This document shows, one piece after another, positions 12,554-26,820 of a stretch of DNA of 64,000 nt. Position numbers and translations under genes: made by a program. The notes beneath the pieces are model-generated. The model made no database searches and was not told the origin of the DNA. It worked only from the letters and a program-made list of their open reading frames with translations. This DNA comes from Chondrilla cf. caribensis (Eukaryota > Porifera > Demospongiae > Chondrillida > Chondrillidae): contig OZ026559.1 of assembly GCA_964020155.1 (NCBI GenBank), forward strand, positions 62,001 through 126,000, read 5' to 3'. Position 1 is the first letter of the stretch. The number at the start of each line of letters is the position of its first letter.

Positions 12554-13054
12554 GTAAGCAGCACCGCAGCCCTATTGCGTACCACTGTGAGCTTTTATTC
12601 CGAGAAAATCGAAGTACGGACCCCCCAATCCCACTATCAATGTTGGATGCTTCTGCCGATAGGCTTTCACGCTATTATCCTTCAGTTTAAAGGGTTTCTA
12701 TGAGGCATGTAGTTCTCCTCACAGACATAAGATGTGATTTCAGATGTAATAGCGGCGGCGCACCGTGATGGCGTGTGTGATACTCCGGAATAGAGAAGAA
12801 GTGTTGATCGTCTCTGTTCCAATTAGCACGTCAGTCTGTTAATAGCCTATGCATTGTTTCGAATAGCGCTGCGCGAGATCCCCATCGGCAGTTACAGCCA
12901 TAAACGTTGCGACCGTCTTGTTGTGCCCGTCACAACATGACCTTTGATCTTGCGATCGCAGAAGGTCGGCGCGCTTTCTGCGCTAATTCGCGGTAAAATA
13001 ATTAGCGACTTTTTGTGTTTAATGGTTTTCTCTGTGCTCTTTCTCCTTTAAGGA

Positions 13055-16701
<3,647 letters not shown>

Positions 16702-17010
16702 CTAATGATGTTGTTCCAAGTGTAATTTACTGAACACAGCTTCAAAGGCCTGAGCTAACGTGAGGCAAATGTCCTTAGCCTGGCTCTACAGAGAGTGGAG
16801 GGGTAGAAATGAGGGAGTTAACACACACACACACAGACACACAGACACACACACGCACACACACAGACACACACACACACACACACAGACACACACACAC
16901 AGCACACACACGCACACACACACACAGACACACACATGCATACACACACAGACACACACACACACAGACACACACAGACACACACAGACACACACACGCA
17001 CACACACACA

Positions 17011-17047
<37 letters not shown>

Positions 17048-17101
17048 GTGCGCACACACGCACATGCACACACACACGCACACACGCACACGCACACACA
17101 C

Positions 17102-17147
<46 letters not shown>

Positions 17148-18445
17148 CATTCACACTCTGGTAAACATGAATGTCATAATAACTTGGTTTGCTCTGACTG
17201 GCCAGCACAGCCACCATGGGACAGCCGTAAGTGTCCTCGAAGTAGACAACACTCCCAATGTGGTGGAGAGGGTGACGGGCAATGATGTGCTGAGGAATCG
17301 CGGCACAAGAACGGATCAGGTTAACAGATGATCACACTATATGGGCTGTAGTTGCCATGGTGACAGTAATCTCTACCCACCTTTTTCTGTTCATCTGTAG
17401 CCTTCAAGCCGTAGCGGGAAACATTAAGCACACACTTGTTATATTCATGTGTCACCCACGGCAAACGGCCTTGACGTTGGGCGGTTTCTATACTCTCTAA
17501 GATTTCTGATTGGCTGTCTTCTGTGGTGGGTGGAGTCCCCTGAATTCCTTTAACTCCTCCAAGGTACTGGGGAATGTATCACATGACAGTCATGTGACAA
17601 TAATTACAACACAAAAGGTCAAATTATCCTTATCTCCAATACACACACAACCCAACCAGTGTATACAAAACAATTAACAGTGCCATCCAAATTTTGAAGC
17701 CAGCAATGATACACTATAATCCAACTGATTAGTAAGTACCCTGGTTAGTACAATCTCCTGGTTGATACACACACCTCACTCAGTCCCTAGCTCATGTAAG
17801 GTATTCCAACCAGTACTGATAGTAAGTACAGTACAACTTGCTTAGTAAGTACCCTGGTTAGTACAATCTCCTGGTTGATACACACACCTCACTCAGTCCC
17901 TAGCTCATGTAAAGTATTCCAACCAGTACTGATAGGAAGTACAGTACAACTTGCTTAGTAAGTACCCTGGTTAGTACAATCTCCTGGTTGATACACACAC
18001 CTCACTCAGTCCCTAGCTCATGTACACTATGCCAACCTGTTAGCAAGTACCTCTGAAAGGAAGCACAGATTTGGTGCGCCTTTTAAGGTACTTATTAAGC
18101 TAGTTGGACTATATCGAGCTCTAGAATTGCTATGGCACACGATTCTGGGAAGCCATATACTAGTTCATGTTCATTTTCATACACACCATACACACCAGGA
18201 CAACGTTACCAAGGCTACAGTGAAAACAAAAGGCAGTCATTCCTGGTAATAGCAGGTCTTCAGGAAGAGAGGTCAACGTACCAGCTAGAGATAGCTCACT
18301 CACACACACACACAGGGGTGTGCACACAAATGTACACACACAGACACACACACCACAAATACACACATTGGTATTATCAAATAACACGTACACATGTTTA
18401 TGTACACACAGGCTACACATAATACTATGATCAAATAACACTTAA

Positions 18446-18478
<33 letters not shown>

Positions 18479-19606
18479 AGCATATCATGTATTATTATAT
18501 GTTATAACATACACATATACATGATCAAATAAAACATCCACACACTCACAAAGACTAGCTACTCTTGAAACCAATGGAATCTCGGGACATGTTCAAAGAA
18601 AACTAATAACACTGTAGAAGCCATTTAATCTATCAGCAGTCATGCATGAAACCCACCAACCCACCTAGTCCTGGATCATACCACCCACTCCCTGGTGCTG
18701 ACACACCCACTAGGCACAGACACACCCACCATCATCCTCTACTGCTAGGTACACATTCTCTGTGGTCAACATGACCATATCAACCAGTACAGGAAGTATC
18801 AATCACCTATTGACTAGCTCCTTGTCTCCTGCATCTAACCGCTAACCTAGTAATCGTATTCATACCACTACAGATGACTAACAGTCTATGAATATAATAG
18901 CAACCAGATGATCTATGAATAGGTTAATGAGGTTAAATGTTCCCCTAGGGTAACAATTTCCACTGTTTACACAACAGTCTGTCTAGCTCAGTGGTTTCTA
19001 TAATGAATATCAGGATATTGATATCAACCCAGTCGTGTTGGCTCTGGGAGGTTAACACAATCAACACACACTACACACGCTCAATACACACCTTCACTTC
19101 AAATGAAGTTGATTGACCATAACTGAATAAACTAGGGGTACCTGTGATAGGGGAGAGATAGTGCACCAGCCCCCAGTCAATAATATTGAAGGCAATTTCA
19201 TGGTGTGTGCGTGCGTGTACGTGTCTCTCTCTCTCTCTTTGTGTGTGTGTGTTGGGGGGGGGGGGGTATTTGTGTGTGTGTGGGTGGGTATTGGGTGTGT
19301 TTGTGGTATTTCATAAATAGGGTGACCAGAAAAGGTACAAGTGCATATCGGAATGGTAGAAGCCTGTTAGTGAACATTACAGAGTGGTACAATCTCAAGC
19401 ATTTCATAGATAGTATTGAAGTCGAGGTGACTGCACGGTGCATGGATATTGACCCGACCACAAAGGAATCCCAGAAAATAACAAGAAGACCATTATTATT
19501 CGCTCCTCTCACTTTGAGGTGCATCACCATATTGTTAGCATTATTAGTGTGTGCGTGTATGTGTGTGCGTGTGTGTGTGTGCGTGCGTGCGTGTGTGTGT
19601 GTGTGT

Positions 19607-19670
<64 letters not shown>

Positions 19671-20481
19671 GCTAACAATTCTACTGAGGGCCCATCCCCT
19701 TAGCCCCGCCCACTCACTTGCCGTGCTCTTCTCCATTAATTCGGAGTAGTCTATTTCCTTCTCGTCGTCCCACCCCTTGGGCTGCTCGTTGTCCAGTGCC
19801 CAGAACAAAGCTGCCTCTTCCATGTTGACTCCCTCATCTTCCACCACTGTCACAAAGTTGAACTACAATAGCAATAAAATAACACATTACAATATTCATC
19901 TTCCACAGGACACTAAATAATTGCTACTGCACAGCATTTCGACTGCAAAGGTCTTTGTCAGGTACACACACAACTGTGAGTTTACACCACAAAATTGTAA
20001 CATAACAATAGAAATTTGTTATCGACAACACCAACCAAGAACATGATATCTACAATCCATAGATACTCATATTCGTGAATATTCAATATTCGATATGAAT
20101 ACTTAAAAAAATGAACGTCACCAGAAATATTCTCATTCTGTGACATCCACGGATCACGTAGTGCTGTGGACGGCAGCAGAGATGAGCGGGTCGAGTAGCA
20201 ACGGAGGAAGTTGGATAATTGAATGAGCATAAACATAGAAACCAATAATTATTGAATAAAATCACTCACTGAAGAACAAGAGTGATTGAGTGAGCGAACC
20301 ATTGGATCGATTCAATAATGACAAACAAGAGAAGTTGGGCGCTGGCTCAATTCCCATACAAAACCTCCTGCATTGAGCTACACGGACACGCCCAATGTTG
20401 TTTACCCCATAAAAGACAACTTACCTTCTCTTTTCCGGCCTCCTTTTTGTCTTTCGCTCTCTTTTTAACTTGATGCGCCAT
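16702..20481 (-). CDS. PTB/PID-domain protein, ICAP-1 (ITGB1BP1)-like, 221 aa
   Basis: Six exons join in frame: 20425-20481 (ATG 20481), 19718-19862, 19092-19141 (a 50-nt exon), 17381-17566, 17146-17289 and 16702-16785. The start is lysine-rich (MAHQVKKRAKDKKEAGKEK), then an acidic segment, then a PTB fold: VKYLGGVKGIQG, IETAQRQGRLPWV, LNVSRYGLKATD, HIIARHPLHHIGSVVYFED and a final helix AKDICLTLAQAFEAVF. The order and the VSKYGIKV-like strand resemble ICAP-1, which binds the integrin beta-1 tail and KRIT1; CCM2-type PTB domains are an alternative. The Ser/Thr-rich ICAP-1 N-terminus is absent. The exon 5 donor lies at the edge of a long CA/GT tract. Confidence 0.6.
16820..17145. repeat. Complex (CA)n/(CACG)n/(CAGA)n microsatellite at a splice donor
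   Basis: A 326-bp dinucleotide tract with CACG and CAGACA variants fills nearly all of intron 5 of the PTB gene. In the gene's sense it starts as GTGTGTGTG, which is the 5' splice site itself. Confidence 0.95.
17731..18035. repeat. 113-bp tandem repeat, about 2.7 copies, PTB gene intron 3
   Basis: The phrase AGTAAGTACCCTGGTTAGTA recurs at 17731, 17844 and 17957, exactly 113 bp apart, within near-identical units. The same unit in reverse orientation occurs at 42271-42480 in an IFT52 intron. Confidence 0.95.
19200..19680. repeat. (GT)n-rich segment in PTB gene intron 2
   Basis: GT tracts at about 19200-19300 (with a G run) and 19545-19672. Between them (19315-19520) is unique sequence with an open plus-strand frame that I do not recognise. 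Confidence 0.85.
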
Positions 20482-20726
20482 GTTTGGGAAGATCACAATC
20501 ACCGAAAGACCTTTAACGTGTATTCAACACAAACCAAGCATCAATTCAACGCCCACTTCTGCTGAGCCATTTTGGCAACGCGGTTGTTGGCTGTTTCCGT
20601 TCCCAATGTCAATATGAAATTGAAACGGAATACATCAATTCGCTCTATGAATAAGCGGGCAATTCATTGTTATGTAGCGCGTGAATAAACAGTTTGTGGG
20701 GTAAGCCCCTCCCCAGGGCAATGTGA

Positions 20727-23340
20727 TCACTCTTCTGCTCGCTCTTGACCAATCAGGGATTCTTCTAGTTCTCGGAATCTGTAAGGAGCCAATGGAAATA
20801 TTTGTCAATGAATTCACTCTAGATAATCTCATTAACTGTCTCCGAATTGGACCTACAACATTTATAGCAACAACCAGTACAACCAGTACACAATAATAAC
20901 ACACAACTGAGCACAATGACCACAAACAACACACACTAACACACAACTGAACAACACAATCACAACTAAACAACATAATAACAGTAAACAACACACAAAA
21001 ATACAATAACATACAACTAAACAACATAATAACAGTAAACAACACACAAAAATACAATAACATACAACTAAACAACATAATAACAGTAAACAACACACAA
21101 CAACACAATCACACAACTGGGGGGCATACTAACACACAACCAGGAGCACTAGCAAACAATAACAGCCACTGCAGCTTGGAGAGTGAGCTATACCAGTATG
21201 TTCAATGTAACCTTTCTTCTGTTGCCTTTATCTGCTTCCCTACGTCCTCTAGTGCATCCAACAACTCCTTGTGTTCTCTACCAATCACACCTCTGTATCA
21301 AGGGTAAGGGAGAAAGGAACCACTCTGAACACACTCACTTCACTGACATCCCCACCAGCACAGAACACACTCACTTCACTGACATCCACACCAGCACAGA
21401 ACACACTCACTTCACTGACATCCACACCAGCACAGAACACACTCACTTCACTGACATCCACACCAGCACAGAACACACTCACTTCACTGACTTCCACACT
21501 AGCACTGGAACTCCATAGGCAGTATGCACGTCTCCTGAGGAGCAGCGCAGAAGGTAGAGTGGAGCTGGTGAGACTATGCATGCACAATTCCAAGCTACCA
21601 ACTTTTGTCCAATGATTGTATTTTTAGTGCCTCAAAATCATTGGTTAAATCTTCCAATTCTAGACCAAGTGCTGACACTACATCAAGTGGGAATGGAACC
21701 AGGCGACATTAAAGCCCCCCCTCCCACACACACAGGTACCCACAGGTACACAGGTGAACACAGTACACATGTGAACATAGTTACACAGGTAAACACAGGT
21801 ATAATATACGCACAGGCGAACACAAGTATAATATACACAAACCTTTTGACTGCAATGAAGCCTTTTCTACTTCTATTCTTTTCACTTCCTCCACAACATG
21901 GTCCTTCTCCTACAAGGGAGCCAGCACAAGGTCTGTGTTAGGTACAGGGAACCCCCCGAGCATCCCCAGTCTACTAGTCTTGACAGTCACAATACACTGT
22001 GGTAACAGAATGAGGTTTCTAAACACATTAGACACAAATCTTTGATGATACTTTCACTTTTAAGAAGGTTGAATGAAGAGAAACTGAATGGGGCTCTATT
22101 TAAATGATTCTCAAAACTAAATGTCTTAATAATGAAGTCATTATTGTATTGTACATGTACCACCCCAGCTGTACCATCCCAGCTGTACCACCCCAGCTGT
22201 ACCATCCCAGCTGTACCACCCCAGCTGTACCACCCCAGCTGTACCACCCCAGCTGTACCACCCCAGCTGTACCACCCCAGCTGTACCATCCCAGCTGTAC
22301 CACCCCAGCTGTACCATCCCAGCTGTACCACCCCAGCTGTACCATCCCATAGACCAACTCAGCTGTACCACCCCAGCTGTACCACCCCAGCTGTACCATC
22401 CCAGCTGTACCATCCCATAGACCAACTCAGCTGCACTCCTCTAATGTTCACATCATTCTGTTAAATAATTGGATTCCAATCACAAAAAATACCACCAACT
22501 ATCAATATCAGATAGACAACATCAACCTACCACCATCACCATCATAGTTGCTATCCACACCATCACCATCATTGTCAATATAGATATCACCATCTCTTAC
22601 CATCTTCCACACAGTTACCATCACCATCACCTTCACCAACACCATCACCATCACCATCGCCATCACCATCACCTTCACCAACACCATCACCATCACCATC
22701 GCCATCATCACTGATCATGGTTCACACATAACACTCACATACAGTTGCTTTGCTGTCCTTAGTTTAGTGCTCAAAGTGGACAACTCCTCCTCCACTCCTT
22801 TGCTGTGTGGGAATGGGTACAGAGTGACAACACCATCGGCCATATACAGAGGACATCGGCCATGTACAGAGGACATCGGCCATGTACAGAGGACATCGGC
22901 CATGTTACAGAGGACATCGGCCAACAAACCATTCCTGGTCCCAGTCATCGACCATGCAGTCAAGCTGATTGTTCAAAGCAGTCACTCTATCCCTGCCCAC
23001 CTTGTTGGCTTCTTCCGCCCTGTACAGATGATGGATGATGGGAAGAAAACATGTTAGGTAAAGCATCACCATCACTATCATCACCATCACGGTCATGATC
23101 ACTATTTTCATCACTATTTTCATCACTATCATCATCACTATCTTCATCACTATTGTCACCATCACTATCATCACCATCATCACTATCATCACTATCATCA
23201 CTATTATCATCATCATCACTATCAAAATAATCGACATTATCAGGACATACATACTAAACTGCTCCAACACAACATACAGGATGAAAGTAATATGGATATT
23301 GACTGACTACCTGATGTTTATATGAAAACACATGCACACA

Positions 23341-23378
<38 letters not shown>

Positions 23379-23415
23379 CACACACACGCACACACACACA
23401 CACGCACACACACAC

Positions 23416-23475
<60 letters not shown>

Positions 23476-23817
23476 AACAGGTCAGATTCTTTGTTGGGTC
23501 GTATGCATGTTTGGGACATTGCACTAACACTCTCAATTGGTCTTGAAGTCCCTCTAGCTTCCTTTCAGCTACCTTCAGATGGTCCATCTCTCGCTCTCTC
23601 ACATCCTTGGCGAGGCCATACTGCAGGACAGCTGAACAACCCACTGACATGACAACAGGTTTCAGCTTAAATCCAATACAAGAATACCCGCTTCAACATT
23701 CTTTTCGAGGTTCCTTCTTTCTTGCTGCAATACTTTGAAAAGTTGTTCATTTTTAGACTTTTCCTGGCGAAGCTCTTTGAGCTGCCCTAAAATGTGTTCC
23801 ACTTGGAAACTCGCCAT
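20727..23817 (-). CDS. Small coiled-coil protein of unknown function, 219 aa
   Basis: Eight short exons join in frame: 23688-23817 (ATG 23817), 23529-23631, 22930-23019, 22739-22802, 21843-21909, 21603-21677, 21212-21290 and 20727-20778. The predicted 219-aa protein is highly charged and almost wholly helical: VEHILGQLKELRQEKSKNEQ, EREMDHLKVAERKLEGLQDQ, VEEELSTLSTKLRTAKQLY and GREHKELLDALEDVGKQIKA show a heptad pattern. No domain is recognised; a ciliary or centrosomal coiled-coil protein is possible. Several sites are weak (donors GTTTGT, GTTACA; an acceptor ending GAG), so exons 3 and 6-8 could shift. Head-to-head with BSDC1. Nearly every intron carries its own tandem repeat. Confidence 0.55.
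20880..21115. repeat. Minisatellite in coiled-coil gene intron 7
   Basis: AT/CA-rich units such as ACAACATAATAACAGTAAAC recur about every 50 bp. Confidence 0.85.
21318..21505. repeat. 36-bp minisatellite, about 5 copies, coiled-coil gene intron 6
   Basis: Tandem ACACACTCACTTCACTGACA followed by TCCACACCAGCACAGA. Confidence 0.95.
22160..22432. repeat. 14-bp minisatellite, coiled-coil gene intron 4
   Basis: About 19 copies of CAGCTGTACCAYCC. CAGCTG is an E-box. A longer AGACCAACT variant appears twice. Confidence 0.95.
22530..22712. repeat. (CACCAT)n/(ATC)n simple repeat
   Basis: Trinucleotide- and hexanucleotide-based simple repeat in the same intron. Confidence 0.9.
22838..22925. repeat. 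22-bp minisatellite, 4 copies, coiled-coil gene intron 3
   Basis: GGACATCGGCCATGTACAGA units directly abut the predicted exon 3 donor (22929). Confidence 0.9.
23065..23472. repeat. (ATC)n and (CA)n simple repeats, coiled-coil gene intron 2
   Basis: ATC/ATT repeats at 23065-23240 and a (CA)n tract with CACG variants at 23332-23472. Confidence 0.9.
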
Positions 23818-24066
23818 TGTCAATGACAAACAGTGAATATCATTAAGAGGCATGGGCTATGTACAGTTTTCCTCCCATACAAGTCTGCGCAGTGGGTCCT
23901 CCTCAATCATAGTATGATCTGTCTGGTCTGGTGTGTAAGTAACAAGTGTTTGAGGCGTGCATACCAAGAAACAATTCCTTGAAGCTACGACAAGAACTTG
24001 GACTGTCCCGATTAAGGGATCTTCATTGGAAATTAGACGCCCACGAATCAATTCCATTTGTACAAA
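23818..24066. promoter_or_regulatory. Bidirectional promoter, coiled-coil gene / BSDC1
   Basis: 249 bp separate two divergent ATGs. AAAATGGCCGCC at the BSDC1 start is a good initiation context. Confidence 0.5.
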
Positions 24067-24762
24067 ATGGCCGCCGGAGACAGGTAAGCCACGGTAACTC
24101 CATCGATTGTTCTACGTTAGTTCATACATTTCATTGTATTACTGTCTAGTTCAAGTTCATGGTGGAACAGTTGGCTAGATTCCGCCAAGGAAACTTCTTT
24201 AGCTGCCTTAAACGCAACCAAACGGGATTTGTCGGAATTCATCACTGTGCTCAAGACCGACACGGAGGCCGCCGTCACAGAAGCAACCACTTCTCTGAAG
24301 GGATTATTGGTGCATTCCGTTTTTCTCCTATGAGTGTATTTTAATTATCCATGTGCCATACTCTTCCATGGATCTGTTGTTGTGTGTAATCTATAAAGGA
24401 CGAATTTTACTATACTTTGCTGTTCTTCTCTCAGAATGGTGACGATGACAAATCGGAAGAACACGAAGACAACACCGTAGACTTCCGCTCTTCTGGAACA
24501 TCCACAGTTGCCGTAGCAACAAGCCGCTATGAAGCTCAATTACATAATATTGAGTGTAGTCCGCAGACTTACACTCAACCACCGGGAGAAAAGTTTGCTA
24601 AGTGGGCGGAGTCATTTGTTATCCAGGATCAGACGGATGCTATCTCTGTCCTCCTCCTCTCCAAGCCACACCTCCAGGAGATCCACACTCGATTGGTGCC
24701 CTCAGTGGTGTCCTACAATGACTTCTGGAGCAGATATTTCTACCATGTGTACTGCCTCAAAG

Positions 24763-24819
<57 letters not shown>

Positions 24820-26054
24820 CCTGGGTGTAGATGTGTGTCTATATTTAGTCCTGATGTGGTGTGTGTTGGAATACTCACATAAATTAGGGACTGAATGAAG
24901 TGATTGCATTGATTGAGTGATGCTAATGACTTGTAGGAAAATGAAAGGCGTGCTAGTTTGGTTGCCAGGGCAACAGAGACATCTACAGAAGAATTGTCAT
25001 GGGACGATGATGAAAATGATCCCATGGAGGGAAACCCTATCCTTAACACCATTAACGAGGAGGTGGAGCCTCAGGTCATGGAAAGAAATCACTCTTCAAG
25101 AGAAGATGAGGATCAACTTATTGTCCCCGGGGGGGCGGTGATCGAGGAGAAACGTGATGCGAGTGTCCCCGGGGGGGTGGTGAATGAGGAAAAACGTGAT
25201 GAGAGTGTCCCCGAGGTGATAGTAATTGAAGAACAAGATGGCAGTATTCCCAGGGAAACAAAGACAGATCAGCACAACACTCCTACCCCAGTGTCCCCAG
25301 TGGGTCCACTAGTCCGAGATCCAAACAGTGATGGTCCTGATCAGGAGATGTATCAGGAAGACCCTGACAAGACCTTGTGCTCGGCTGACTTGCCAACAAC
25401 TGCCAGCAAGACTGGTGCAGTGGGGACCACACTGGAGACCAGCAAGACTGGTGCAGTGGGGACCACACTGGAGACCAGCAAGACTGGTGCAGTGGGGACC
25501 ACACTGGAGACCAGCAAGACTGGTGCAGTGGGGACCACACTGGAGACCAGCAAGACTGGTGCAGTGGGGACCACACTGGAGACCGCTGCACACACCCGTA
25601 GTAGGAGGAGACCGTCCCTTCCGAGCTCGGGGGATACCAAATCTGACATGGCTCACTCTGATTCAAGTGATAGCTTTGTGTGTATCCCTGGCGACCAGTC
25701 TCCTACCCCTCTCCAACATCTTCCTGTTAACGAGAGCTGGCAGACCATCAGTACTAATGTGTCCGAGGGGTGGGAGGTGCTCCAAGGCTCCACCCACGCC
25801 TCCAGCAGTGATCTGGTATCTGTCCCGGGATCAGAAACCACCCGTTCAAGTGTGCGTGAGAACCGAGGAAGCTCCACAAGTGAGGAGGACCCTGGCCTCT
25901 TGATGGAACAGTTTGTGAAGGAGATTGAACAAGAATGCAACCTTGAGGTAAGGTGGTGCGATGTCTCTCACAGTTGTGCCACGTTGAACCTGTTCTGTTT
26001 ATCCCATAGGAGGAGGGTTGCCTTGGAAATGACTGGGAGGACTGGGATGACTAA
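24067..26054 (+). CDS. BSDC1: BSD domain-containing protein 1, 520 aa
   Basis: Five exons join in frame: 24067-24083, 24150-24309, 24435-24764, 24937-25947 and 26010-26054. The N-terminus (SWWNSWLDSAKETSLAAL, KRDLSEFITVLKTDT) and the BSD domain (LLLSKPHLQEIHTRLVPS, YNDFWSRYFYHVYCLKE, residues about 120-170) match BSDC1. The C-terminus GNDWEDWDD is the conserved WEDWE-type tail. Residues about 185-500 are acidic and low complexity and include five perfect 12-residue repeats, SKTGAVGTTLET, coded by a 36-bp minisatellite at 25406-25584. The exon 3 donor is the first GT of a long (GT)n tract. The role of BSDC1 in cells is poorly defined. Confidence 0.9.
24765..24818. repeat. (GT)n microsatellite starting at the BSDC1 exon 3 donor
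   Basis: About 27 GT units directly after CTCAAAGAG, so the splice site is part of the repeat. Confidence 0.95.
25406..25584 (+). repeat. Coding 36-bp minisatellite in BSDC1
   Basis: Five near-identical units encode AGCAAGACTGGTGCAGTGGG plus 16 further bases. The unit length is a multiple of three, so the frame is kept. Confidence 0.95.
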
Positions 26055-26820
26055 TAACGACTTCCTGTTTCTCTATGATAATCACAATTTTATTGCTACT
26101 TTTGTTTTCGCCCCAGCCATCTATTATTACTAACATTTGCTCTTATTTTTGTATTATTGCCACAACCCAATACCCATAGCCAGACTCAAGCCAACTGGCA
26201 GAGTTAGGCTTGTTTGGATGCAGTATTAATATATTATACACTCCATGTGAGTTATGGTATTATACACTACTTGTGAGTTATGGTATTGTACACTACTTGT
26301 GAGTTATGGTATTGTACACTACTTGTGAGTTATGGTATTGTACACTACTTGTGAGTTATGGTTGAGTTTGGTTTTACTGAGATATTGCCTGCATAGATCA
26401 ATATATACGTACACACAGCCACACACACTATGGTGTATGACATCAATAAAGGTTGGTAGCATCGTGTTCACTCCAGGTATTTCAACAGAGATTGCGATGT
26501 TAGTAACAGTGACAATTGCAGTATTGACTCAATCACCTTAACAGAGTGTCTGGCCTTGTGGACATTCACAAGCATGTACATGGACCATATGCAAACTGAT
26601 CATAGCGCTCCATGCCTTCACACCCAGGGACTGCATTACAATAGAACAGTAGTTGTCAGGAGCAAGTCAACGAGCTACACACCATGAAGGGCATCACATT
26701 CATTTCACTCAATCACTAATCAGCAATTATTGTGTTTCTACATGGCATCAATGATATAGCTCTGGGTGTGTGTGTGTGTGTGCAGTGTACATTATTGTAG
26801 TGTTTGCAGCTTCCAATGAG
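26055..26820. other. Convergent intergenic spacer BSDC1 / PPT1
   Basis: 765 bp with both 3' ends and a 26-bp tandem repeat (GAGTTATGGTATTGTACACT plus ACTTGT, about 4 copies, 26240-26360). No gene seen. Confidence 0.6.

Noticed and set aside
16760..17331. Cys/Val- and His/Thr-repeat frames over CA/GT tracts (here and at 15358, 23254, 31786, 38404, 60476)
   Set aside because: Dinucleotide microsatellites are open in several frames; no exon evidence.
19205..19530. Plus-strand frame VTRKGTSAYRNGRSLLVNIT between GT tracts
   Set aside because: It sits in an intron on the other strand, has no recognised similarity and is short; left as unexplained sequence.
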